Source: Chionoecetes opilio (taxonomy: Eukaryota > Arthropoda > Malacostraca > Decapoda > Majidae). From it: a stretch of 64,000 bases of DNA. The DNA is taken from contig JACEEZ010023743.1 of assembly GCA_016584305.1 (NCBI GenBank), positions 305,001-369,000 on the forward strand. Reading direction: 5' to 3'. Made by a program: the position numbers and the translations under genes. The notes beneath the pieces are model-generated. The model had not been told where the DNA came from. It saw only the letters and a program-made list of their open reading frames with translations, and did no database searches. Positions 12,920 to 22,319 of this stretch are shown here, in pieces. Positions within the stretch are counted from its first letter, which is position 1, and each line of letters begins with the position of its first letter.

Positions 12920-15900
12920 AGGTGTGTATATAATTATATAGTATATAGCTAGGAAATTTCGACCCCTAAAAAATAAGAAAGAAAAAAGAAAAAAAAGGAG
13001 GTCCGAATAATGTCAAAGTCCGAATAATGAGGGTCCGAATAAGAGAGGTTTTACTGTATGTTGTCGTCCATCACTCACCTCTCCCCGCCTCTCCTCCTCA
13101 ACAGCCTCCCTCTCCAGCTCTCCTTCAACATCCTCATCGGTCTCCACTTCTTCCTCTCTCTCTTCATCCTCTTCTCCCTCTTCTTCCATCTCACTTTCTT
13201 CTTCTTCTTCATCTATTCTTACATTGAATGCTTCTTGAGGGAAGTTGTAGATACGTTCATACTGAAACAGAAAAACATTTGCCATAAGAATTTATATGCA
13301 AATATCACATCTTGCATTAACATAATTGATTTTTCTCACTATTACCTGAAGGACATTACAATTTTTTGTTCTCACACACATCAACGGTCAAACATTGATG
13401 TGCATGTTACATGAATTACAATCTTCATTGTAATAAAGAAATTCGAATACACAAATAAATGGAAATTAGATCTGTATTCTAGCTAAACCTTATTGTGTTT
13501 CCATCAAGAGAAGCAAAATAGTCTACACTTGAGGCAGGGACAGGAGAATGCCTCACCGTTCCATCCTTCAGTCTTTGCAGCAGCTGTTTCTCAATGGCAT
13601 TATCAATTTTTGCGGCAACGAGGGCTTTTTCTTCACGTCTCTTGATGCGTAGGTCAACCTTCCGTTTTATGGGCACCAATTTCTTTCTGTGAAGGATTAA
13701 TGATTGATTTAATGCCTAAAAAGGTGAATGTGCCAGACATCAGAGGTCATATGGCACTATGGCAAAGCATATAAAGGGTCAGGGTTAAAGAATAATAGTG
13801 ATACGATGAGGGAAGGGGAAAGAACAGAATGTTACAGCAGGATGGTTAGATCAGATGTAGGATGTGGATTTGTTGGAGGAAGGAGGTTAAATTTTCCAGG
13901 GAAAGGAGGGGGATTCCGGGAGATGTCCGCAAGACAGGGAGGTCGGGAAAGGGAGGACAAATGAGGGAAGGAACTGGAACGGGCAGGAGTAAGATGGGGG
14001 CAGGATATTAGGACATGTTGGACAGTGAGAGGAACTTGACAGGGTGTGCAGAGGGTTGGTGAGGAGCGTGACAGGGTGTGCAGAGGGTTGGGGAGGAGCG
14101 TGACATGAGATTTCTGTGAAGGAAGTATTACACCTTTATAACTGGTGAGCTTCATCGCCACCATCACCACCACTAAGTGACCTATCCTTAGCTCCATAAT
14201 GTGCCTTTGAGGTGTATCAACTCCTAAAATACATTCTTTGAAGGGTAAAACTGGTACCTATGTATGGAGCTTTGGTCATTTCAGAGGCAATAATCCACAA
14301 TTTACAGTTAGAAATTGTTAATGTCAGGTTAAATTCTGCAGAAATATTTCTCTCAAACTTTAAACGCCATGATTAAAAAAAAAAAAAGATGCAAAGGAAA
14401 AATCAACTGCCAACATCTGGACACAGCTATGATAGGCCACTTCACCTGAAACACTATAATGAAGTGAATAACAATGAGTGAGGGTAATGCATTCCTGAAG
14501 TTTGAAGTTTGAGTCCTTACTCACTCCATGTTGGTAAGGTCGTGCAAATAGAGACAAGGAGTCACCATAAAAACTTTAAACTGTGCACTGCCCACACTAT
14601 ACTGAGCAGCCTATAGTGTGGCTTCATGAGGATGTGACGATGAGTGTACCCACTCCACCCTATAGGCAGCACTTGGGTGTAGTTTCGAAGAACCAGACTA
14701 TCGTAAGTGCCTTATACAATGAGAGCCGATCATGAGTTCACCATATCATTAACCTACATCTCCAGATGCATTATATTTACATTGAGTGAATCACATCACA
14801 CATCTACCCACTACCTTTCAACACTGACACACTTCAAAGGTGAAGTACTTTATGGAAAAACATCTGACTGACTTTGTGCGGGCTAACCAAATCCTCCTCC
14901 CCTAATGGAACTGAGGCATCTGATATGGAAATGTATCTAATAAATAATGAGCCTTAAAGAAGAGTTTTATGGATAAAAGCAGATCCTATGACTTACTGTC
15001 GGCCCAGCTTTATCTTCCTCATGCGGGTGAGGTACTGCGTTATCTTCAGTAATCTCTGCCGACATTTCTGGCGAAAGTATTTTTTCCAGAAAATTAGATT
15101 TTCATCAATTTGCTGAAGGGCTTTGACAAAATTCCTCGAAAGCTTCACTTTTTCCCACTGCTTTGCAGGAAAAAAGGCTCTGAAAAGATATTAGAAGATA
15201 AATACATAGAAAACTTGCAGAGGAATGTTTACAACCCAGTACAGATAGACCCTAGCTAATCCAGCCTTGTTGGAGTCTGAGGGAGGCAGGAAGAGTGATC
15301 ATTCAGGATTACAGATGATTTGTCTCATCCTGCTCTTTAAGTCTCCAATAAATCCCCACCATAAACAACTTTAACCAGTTCTGAGCTTCTTCACTCTTTC
15401 ATTGTTTTCTTAGTGGACATGTTTCTTTGATCCACTGTCACAGTAACAATTGTTCTATATGCATTTCAATGTCATACACTGGTGAATGAGTCAATTTTAT
15501 ACCAATCACACATACTTCTTACAGACATGTTGCTGTTGAATTTGTTCGGCAGTCTAAGTTATTCTACAATGGACAATGTACAGTGTTTTCACTTAAATCA
15601 GGAAAGGTACTTCCTTATACAAGGATCTACGGCTGGAGCTACTCGTGAACATCTTATAATGATGAATGCAAAACAAATGAGAAGGAAGATCCTTGCCTGC
15701 AGTGTCAAGTTTGTGTCAACAGCAAATGTTGCTACCAGTGCCACCAAAACAGTAGCAGCAGGTCACCAAAGCAAAACAAAACCGGAAATTTTAAAATTTT
15801 GCTCATATAAATTCTGCTTGAATTGTTAGTGATAGAACTAGATCACAGAATGCTGGATTAGCGATGGTCTATCTGTACAAGAATAATCTATTAGAATTCA

Positions 15901-18888
15901 AATTTTGGTTTATAAAGCAAAGCAAATAATTAGGTATAATCATGGTGCAAATATATACAAAGAAACTATTGCTTTGTGTTGTGAAATGTGATTTGCAGAC
16001 TGCAAATTCAGACAACTTACAAACAGGATCATGGAATTTGGCAAGGGAGATAGACAGAACGGTAACAGGAAGGTTCGACGGAATGCGTTTTCGACGACAC
16101 CGTCGAAACTTCCAACTTAGTGCATCGTCGAACCTTCCAAGTCACCGCCGTCGAATCCTCTCATTCATTCCCTTCATAATATTTGAGATCTTTCATCATG
16201 CGCAATTTAACATATCGTTGATATAAATGAAAATTTGTTTGTAAATTTGATATTATAATTGTAAATAAAATATTTGTAACCAATATTTAACACTAGCCGC
16301 AAAGCCGCCCTCCGGGCGGACTTTTTGGCTAGCTCCTGCGGAGGGCTATTGGTGGGCCTTTGGCCCACCAAACACAGGTGGTGGGCCAAAGGCCCACCAA
16401 ACACAGACTCTCCAGATAGCCCCTTCTAACTTTCCTGAAATCATGGATGTAGAAATGTATGTATTAACGCCAACCCATTCACATCACCCCCAACCCATTC
16501 ACTCACCCATTACCCATCACCCCCCACCCATTCACTCACCCATTACCCATCACCTCCCACCCATTCACTCACCCATTACCCATCACCACACACCCATTAC
16601 CCCCCACCTATTCCCTCACCCCCAACCCATCACCCCCCACCCATTCACTCACCCATCACCCCACACCCATTGCCCATCACCCCACCATCACCCTACATCA
16701 ATGTTTCCTCAATTCTCACAACCGACTTTTTTTTCACAATTCTCGCTAATAGGCAGCTTTTTTTTTTTTAAAAAAAAACATTTTTTTTTTAAATAAATAA
16801 GAAGAAAAAAAAATAAAGTGATCGGATCATCCCCACAATGGCCTTAAAACTTTCCCATGGTCAACCTGGTTCCAAAAATGTGCCATATGATGGGATTGCG
16901 CCACGGGGGGCGGAACCTATAGCGCACACACACAACACACACACACACACACACACAGACATACACACACACTTCCGCTTATATTATTATAGATTTGACA
17001 CTTACAAAGTAAATAAGAGTATAATAGAGTATATAGAGTCAGGATTCCCAGGTTTCCCCACAAACTTAGGTGTCGTTTTCTGTAGTCTAACTGTGAACAT
17101 CAGAGGAGGGAATTGCCTTAGGCCCGATTCACACTTCACATTTTTGCTGGACGTAGTCTACGTACATCTTGTCATCAGTGACTCACAGTACGTCACAGTG
17201 ACGTCCCTTCCTGCCGGTGTAATGTGAACACAGGCTCCCCGCAACCACCACATTACTGGAGCAGTGATGACGTCACTGGCCTTGAGACGCGAGTCTCAGC
17301 TCACATTATTCGGAGCTCCCAATTCTTTCTACGTGGCTGTGGGAGTGGCGGGGCGACGTCACTGTGACGTCACTGATCGCCACGCCCACGTAGACACAGA
17401 CAGCAAAAACGTGTAGTGTGAACCCCTACCTTAGTCAGAGGATGAAGCTGCACAAACAGTACTGTTGTTCATTGTTTATTAGTCTTTATCGCTAATTGAT
17501 TATATTATATACAATATTAATGATAGTCAAGCTAAGTTTGATAGGTGTTACCACGGTAGGCTGGGAAACAAGGAAGATATAGGGGGATCTTGGCTGTATA
17601 GGCTTTTCACTTAAATTTTGGTGGGCAATGATCTAGTAACCTTGTATTTTATATTAATCCTCTCAATGACAAAATACCTTTAGGTTTTACTCTATGATAG
17701 ACATTGGAAGTTTTGACAGAGTTCGACGGTACCGTCAAAACCTCCATTTTCTACCGTCGAAAGTGCATTCCGTCGAAACTTCCTGTAATCAGACAGAACA
17801 CTATATAATTTACCTCGCATATTTCAAGCCTAAATTTTCCATACCTTTCAGCTGTGCGCAAATAGAGGTAAATGATCCCCTTCTCCTCCCTGATGGTGGC
17901 ATACTGAGTGTTGGCCAGGGGACAGGCACTACGGGCACACAGGCCGGTCAGATTATACTCATTTCTGCAAAACTTCTGGGTCTTGGTTCTGCAAATAAGT
18001 AAACCATTATACATATGGAGGATGAAAGAAAATATGAAAATCATGAATAAGCAAACTCTTAGCTTATGTACTTGTAAACACTATTTTGTACTGCTGAAAG
18101 TTAAATATTACATTCACTTACTGAATCTTAAATGAGCAGAAGGACTTGTTGATGATGCTCCAGGTTATCTGCAATGAAACAAAACAAATTAATCACAAAG
18201 TAGATGAAATTCAACCTTCAGGACAATGTTTCCTGGAGGAGCAGGACTTGCCTGATGGGCCACTGTTTCCTGAGGACAAGAGGCTCAGTGCCTGGCTAGG
18301 GAGGCGCATCACTGCTGTTGTCTCAAGCTACAAAGCCTCGCAACATCGCCCACTGTCCAAGCCAAATGCCCCACAAGCCCACTACCAAAATTTTACAGAA
18401 AATGTATTCGCTTAATGGGGATAGTTTTTTCCTGTGCAAACCTCAAAAAAGTGTTTTTTGCAATTCATAAAAGTGATGACAAATTTATAATAATACACCT
18501 TTTAGATGTTTTGACGTAAAAAAAACACTCTCCATTTGTAAAAGCATCAAATAATAATTACCATAACTTCATAACTTGACCGTTTCTGGTCGAAATAACG
18601 GTGGATTTTCGGTAGTACATGTAACGCCATTATTATCCAATTGCGCCATGGGAAACGAGTTTCAAAATACTCAGACTGAAGAAATCTGCACGATGATGTA
18701 GGTAAGAATCATAGGTAGCACTTTTGAAAGCCCACTACCGAAATAATACCGAACTACCGTACAAACATACTTTTAATTGCACCAGTCAAATATGATGGAA
18801 TTAATTCACAACTATATATTTTTACTACTAGCAAAGAGCATCAAGATTGAGCCTGTTATCAATGCATACTTACATCGTCACTCTGCAT
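6971..18888 (-). CDS. MAK16: MAK16 homologue, 60S ribosome biogenesis factor
   Basis: Coding exons in transcript order: 18888-18874, 18168-18122, 17988-17845, 15179-14997, 13686-13557, 13261-13079, 11946-11863, 7222-6971 (stop included). Together they give 345 residues, against about 300 in human MAK16. All seven introns are GT-AG and the phase is kept throughout. The product starts MQSDD, then carries the family core [53 protein letters not shown] and [17 protein letters not shown] (residues about 30-170). The C-terminal 170 residues are Asp/Glu-rich stretches spread over three exons and end in a basic [13 protein letters not shown] segment. MAK16 is a conserved nucleolar protein needed for early 60S pre-ribosome maturation; that role is from the family. 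The first coding exon is only 15 bp. Introns hold a LINE tail, two MITEs and a TTAA-flanked element. The N-terminal start is supported by the conserved MQSDD. Confidence 0.93.
8068..8223. mobile_element. Short inverted-repeat element in MAK16 intron 7
   Basis: Arms of about 46 bp: GTGGTTAATAAAGTAAAACT at 8068 pairs with its reverse complement ending at 8223, with an inner block GGCGCCGTGACTGGTGAG. The loop is about 63 bp. It is a non-autonomous element with no coding capacity. Confidence 0.7.
8266..9690. mobile_element. TTAA-flanked TIR element (piggyBac-like?)
   Basis: TTAA at 8266-8269 and again at 9687-9690 bound perfect 16-bp inverted repeats AGTAATCGTCCAGACC (8270-8285 and 9671-9686). 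TTAA duplication is the piggyBac signature, but these ends do not start with CCY as piggyBac ends usually do, so the superfamily is uncertain. No transposase frame is seen inside. It lies in MAK16 intron 7. Confidence 0.65.
9215..9457 (-). CDS. Acidic ORF inside the TTAA element, possible 5' exon
   Basis: An 80-codon open frame from ATG (9457) encoding an acidic protein with [16 protein letters not shown] at the start and [15 protein letters not shown] in the middle. A Y-x-F-E-P-E-Y motif followed by an acidic stretch and D-W is reminiscent of the N-terminal part of proteins carrying a P2RX7 C-terminal-like cysteine domain in invertebrates and fish. That is from memory and weak. A possible donor (GTAAAT) begins within the last sense codon, so this may be a first coding exon. 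No matching downstream exon was found. It could be captured host sequence or chance. Confidence 0.3.
   Translation of the reverse strand: MMSDCTSVSDSESVAVTDLEYDAQSDTERNDAGRVYYEENEPQIVMGSYMFEPEYEVDEQVLAEPEVQQEDLALLQNMDW
10322..10796. mobile_element. MITE family A copy in MAK16 intron 7
   Basis: TA-flanked with ends CCGTAGATAACAGTAAAGT and TTCACTGTTATCTACGG. The internal motif GCATCACTACTGATTT is shared with the other family copies. Confidence 0.8.
12245..12630 (+). pseudogene. 3' end of a CR1/Jockey-like LINE
   Basis: The translated piece [19 protein letters not shown] resembles the R-V-x-N-x-WN-x-L-P-x-x-VV-x-A block near the end of LINE ORF2. It is followed by KGG and a stop, then a tail region shared with 23571-23645, 33063-33149 and 41010-41240. 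The strings CATAAGAACATAAGAAAATA and CTACACGTGGTAG are the family hallmarks. It sits in MAK16 intron 6, antisense to the gene. Confidence 0.6.
12708..13056. mobile_element. TA-flanked MITE family B in MAK16 intron 6
   Basis: Ends CAGTAATACCTCTCATATCC and GAATAAGAGAGGTTTTACTG, with TA on each side (12706-12707, 13057-13058). A CAGTA-type end with a TA duplication is typical of pogo/Tigger-like non-autonomous elements. The interior has A-rich runs and internal repeats around TCTAGGTGTATATA. The right end lies 16 bp from the 5' splice site after MAK16 exon 6. Confidence 0.8.
13697..14215 (-). pseudogene. 5'-truncated Jockey-like LINE, ORF2 C-terminus and 3' tail
   Basis: On the minus strand an open frame encodes MELRIGHLV, then [20 protein letters not shown], then a tail to [19 protein letters not shown] and a stop. 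The LRIGH block and the C-x2-C with V-x-H-x-L-x-x-CP block are the conserved end of Jockey-type ORF2, after RNase H. The 3' UTR and the TCAATCA tail match 57992-58187 closely. A 30-odd bp segment ending in the CTCTGCACACCCTG string is duplicated in tandem at about 14040-14100. The insertion is in the sense direction of MAK16 and its tail lies next to the exon 5 acceptor. Confidence 0.75.
16060..16155. repeat. CGTCGAA-motif cluster, copy 1
   Basis: Several TTCGACG/CGTCGAA strings occur in both orientations, with local hairpins. A related cluster lies at 17695-17785. Both are in MAK16 intron 3, upstream and downstream of a hAT-like MITE. Confidence 0.5.
16292..16406. repeat. GC-rich double hairpin
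   Basis: GTGGGCCTTTGGCCCACCA followed by its inverted form GTGGGCCAAAGGCCCACCA 11 bp later, preceded by CCGCCCTCCGGGCGG within an ACTAGCC...GGCTAG stem. It ends where a fragment of MITE family A begins. Confidence 0.6.
16406..16472 (+). repeat. Fragment of MITE family A
   Basis: Matches the CTCCAGATAGCCCCTTCTAA to TATTAACGCC part of the family A interior (compare 10672-10740 and 42371-42433). Both ends are missing. Confidence 0.65.
16475..16690 (+). repeat. Minisatellite of CACCCATTCACTCACCCAT-like units
   Basis: Irregular tandem units of about 28-30 bp built from CACCCATT, CACTCACC and ACCCATCA. The open frame across it is a low-complexity by-product. It lies in MAK16 intron 3. Confidence 0.7.
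17116..17434. mobile_element. hAT-like MITE in MAK16 intron 3
   Basis: Imperfect terminal inverted repeats (GATTCACACTTCACATTTTT near 17125 and AAAACGTGTAGTGTGAAC near 17405-17422), with CCTTAG directly repeated on both sides. The TTCACACT end motif is common in hAT-type non-autonomous elements. TACGTCAC and GACGTCAC repeats fill the middle. Confidence 0.6.
17695..17785. repeat. CGTCGAA-motif cluster, copy 2
   Basis: Related to 16060-16155: GTTCGACGGTACCGTC forms a perfect core palindrome and further CGTCGAA strings follow. It ends about 60 bp from MAK16 exon 3. Confidence 0.5.
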
Positions 18889-19172
18889 GTTTGCTGATCA
18901 AAATGCCAGCAGGTCGCGGCCCGCTGCTCACACGTGCCTTGGCTGTGTTGTGATGACTACGCGCCTAAAGGTTATTCAGTAGTGTAATATTTACTATAAA
19001 CAAATGTTACAGCTTCAAAACTTTGATAAGGATGATTGTGCTGTGTAGGAGTGGATATTTATTATGCAAAGAAGTGAGGGGGAGGTAATAGTATATAGTA
19101 AGTAAGTAAGGTGAGGTGTATAGTAAAAGTAGGTAAGTCAAAGTGTACTGTGTTTGCACTGACGTCACGATC
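18889..19172. other. MAK16 upstream flank
   Basis: Immediate 5' flank of MAK16. I see no clear TATA box or other promoter motif that I would defend. Confidence 0.4.
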
Positions 19173-19996
19173 TAGCGGCTTCAAGCCAAATGCCGCCCGT
19201 CGGAGCGAGCTGGAGGACCAACAAACTCCACTTGCCGCCCGTGTTTGCCAGCTTATGGTAATTTTCCCCCACCAAATATATGTTTATCAGTATAAAAAAT
19301 ATACAGTTGTCTTCGGAAATGCTTGTTCTATAATATTATCAAATAAAAAACCGTAAAACACACTAAAGAAAGGCCATTATGAGACTCAAGAAATATGCAT
19401 GAACTTAATATTCACCAACTCCAGCTCCCATTTAATATTTTGCGCGAAAACTTTTTACATGGAGAATATCAATAGAAGCGGAATTTCATTAGCTTTCCAT
19501 TGATATATTTCGTTATCTGATAAATGAATTAGAACCATGTATAAATTAGCGTTAACTAAATAAATAACCTCGTCAATCGAGAAAATTACCCGATTTCATG
19601 ATGTTATTTATTTAGTTAACGCTAATTTATGCATGGTTCTAATTCATTTATCAGAAAACTAAATATATCAATGGAAAGCTAATGAAATTCCGCTTCTATT
19701 GATATTCTCCATGTAAAATGTTTTCGCGCAAAATATTAAATGGGAGCTGGAGTTGGTGAGTATTAAGTTCAAGCATATTTCTTGAGTCTCATAATGGCCT
19801 TTCTTTAGTGTGTTTTACGGTTTTATATTTGATAATATTATAGAACAAGCATTTCCGAAGACAACTGTATATTTTTTATACTGATAAACATATATTTGGT
19901 GTGGGAAAATTACCATAAGCTGGCAAACACGGGCGGCAAGTGGAGTTTGTTGGTCCTCCAGCTCGCTCCGACGGGCGGCATTTGGCTTGAAGCCGC
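19173..19996. mobile_element. 0.8-kb fold-back element, near-identical arms
   Basis: Left arm 19173-19568 and right arm 19603-19996 are reverse complements with only a few differences, separated by a 34-bp loop. Open frames in the two arms encode the same peptide (GFKPNAARRSELEDQQTPLA) because of the palindrome; this is not evidence for a gene. TGACGTCACG strings lie just outside both arms, and the right flank has an extra GC-rich stretch. A single-arm relative lies at 2765-2912. Confidence 0.8.
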
Positions 19997-22319
19997 GTCG
20001 CGGCGTCTGTCGCAGCCACAACAAGGGCTGTGACGTCACGTGCAAGACACCTATAGTAATGTGTATTCCTATTCACTACTCCAGTCGCCAGTCGCCACTG
20101 CCATTCATGATCGATTTACATATTTTAGCTCATTTATGAGGCCTTTTGTGTTTAGATTCTGATCTTTTATTTCATGTATTTTGTCATATGTATATTCACA
20201 GTCTCTTGAATATTTTAAAGAGGAAAACTGATGTCTTGGGTCTTGGTCTGCATCCTGTTACATCATTAATAAAATACTATTATATTCTCTCCCTCGCTCC
20301 TCTCCTCGGTGGCTGAGAGAAGCATACTCGAGCGTTTTAACAAGCGGTTAAAAACTGCATCAATTTGGTAACAACTTTTATTACAAGTTCACAAAATGTT
20401 CAAGCAACACAAATCAAACTTATTTTTTTTGATATTTCGTCCTTGTTTTATTGCCTTCACAAGTTAACTCATTGTAAGAAATGTTGCACTTTCTATACAC
20501 ATCAGGCTTTAAAAAGGTTACACCTCAAATTTGAGTGAAAACATTTTATAAAGTAGTAGTTATTTTGCTGAGAATTTGGCTTATTTAATAAGTCACCAAA
20601 ATAGCCAGGTATCATAATTTCAGCGACTGGCATACAAAAGGAACATAATACAAAAACTATCAGGATTATGTGCTATTACAGACTGTGGATGTATCTTTAG
20701 AAACAAGAATAGTCACCAGCTTCATGGTGTTAGGCCACATCTTTGGTATAATCTGCTATTCTTAATCAAACAATGAATACAGTGTAAGTATGAACAAACT
20801 TGCAATGCTAATATAAAGAGACTGACATTAAAAGCAAAATCTGGGAGATAAATGGCACGACAAATACACTGAAAAGAACATGCATTTTTCACCATCCCGT
20901 GCGGAGCAACTCGAGCTGTGCTAGGCAACTAACTCATAAATATATCACACACAGATGTCACAAAAGGGTCCAAAGGCATGCTCATACACAGTTCACAAAT
21001 AAAGTATTCTTTTGGATACAGTGGAAAATTGTAACAAAACACTAATTATCCTTGTATGACTCTGAAGTAACGTTAACACACAGATTCTATTTTAAAACTT
21101 CAAATTTAAATAATACTTTTTGCCACAAGAACCTGACTTTTTCCTTCAAATATCATTTGGTTATTATTGTCCTATAATGTCATCAATCCATCATGCAGAC
21201 TTCCCTTTAAGTTTGTCACCAAGGGGTGGTGTTCAACAGAAGGCCCAACTTCTGAACACACACTAGACTTGCATTTATCAGAGTCCTACCAAATAAGATG
21301 TAAAAATAAAATATTCAGACATAAGACATTTTTCCTATTCCACCCAAAATAAACTTTAAACGAATATCTCATTTACACTGAAAGCTCATTACAGCACAAG
21401 TTAATCTGTACTAATGTCCTCCTCCTCAAGCACGAGGGAACCTTTGCGTCTTAACAATATGATTGCTGTGCTCTCACAATTGTATTATTTTTCTGATCCT
21501 GTGATGATCATGAAAACATGCTTGTAGATCACTAACAGTACACAGGACTTAAGCACCCAAGTTACAATATCACCTTTGTTAAGTGTTGCTATAAGTATTC
21601 CAACATACATACATGCATTCACACTCACGCACAAACACACACACACGGCGGTGGATGGAGAGATGGACTGGCAAGAGAATTCCTTAGAATGTGATTGGAC
21701 TTATTACTGCAAAATTTGCTACAATCAAGTAATTTTGAATATATATATATTTTCAATATAAAAATTTACTTTTAAGAATAAAGCATAACAAATTTCCCAT
21801 GGCAGCTATCTATGAAGTCCTCTCAAAGATTTATAGGAAATGTTTTATGTAGCTGCGGCAGATCTTGTCACCGGGCAAGATCATTTTGCACTGATGGCGA
21901 CTTTTGTCATATCAGCATTATCAACAAAATCATATTTTACATTGACACTCATCATTCAATGGAAGCTTTCAAAACCATATGGCTTTGTGCAACGTTGACA
22001 TCAGGAATTAATATGGATGCACTATTTATCAACATCACTATCCTTTGTGCCACCACCACTGCCATCAATATAACCACCATCACCATCTCATCATGGCCGT
22101 CATTATTATAATCATCCCTTTTCCCATGAGGAGGGAATGAGTTGTCTCAAGAAAGGACACCGAAGGCTACAGATCACAGAAAAGTCACCACCTCCCTCTC
22201 ACTTCTTTGCATAATAAATATCCACTCCTACACAGCACAATCATCCTTATCAAAGTTTTGAAGCTGTAACATATGTTTATAGTAAATAACAACAGCTAGC
22301 AACATTTCAACAATTAATT
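19997..22319. other. Intergenic / probable ALG11 3' UTR
   Basis: Downstream of the ALG11 stop codon on the minus strand. AT-rich, with a short CA run near 21640. Part must be the ALG11 3' UTR, but I cannot place its end. No other gene is recognised. Confidence 0.45.

Noticed and set aside
19111..20045. Two ORFs encoding the same peptide on opposite strands
   Set aside because: The identity is forced by the palindrome; no homology or start context supports a gene.
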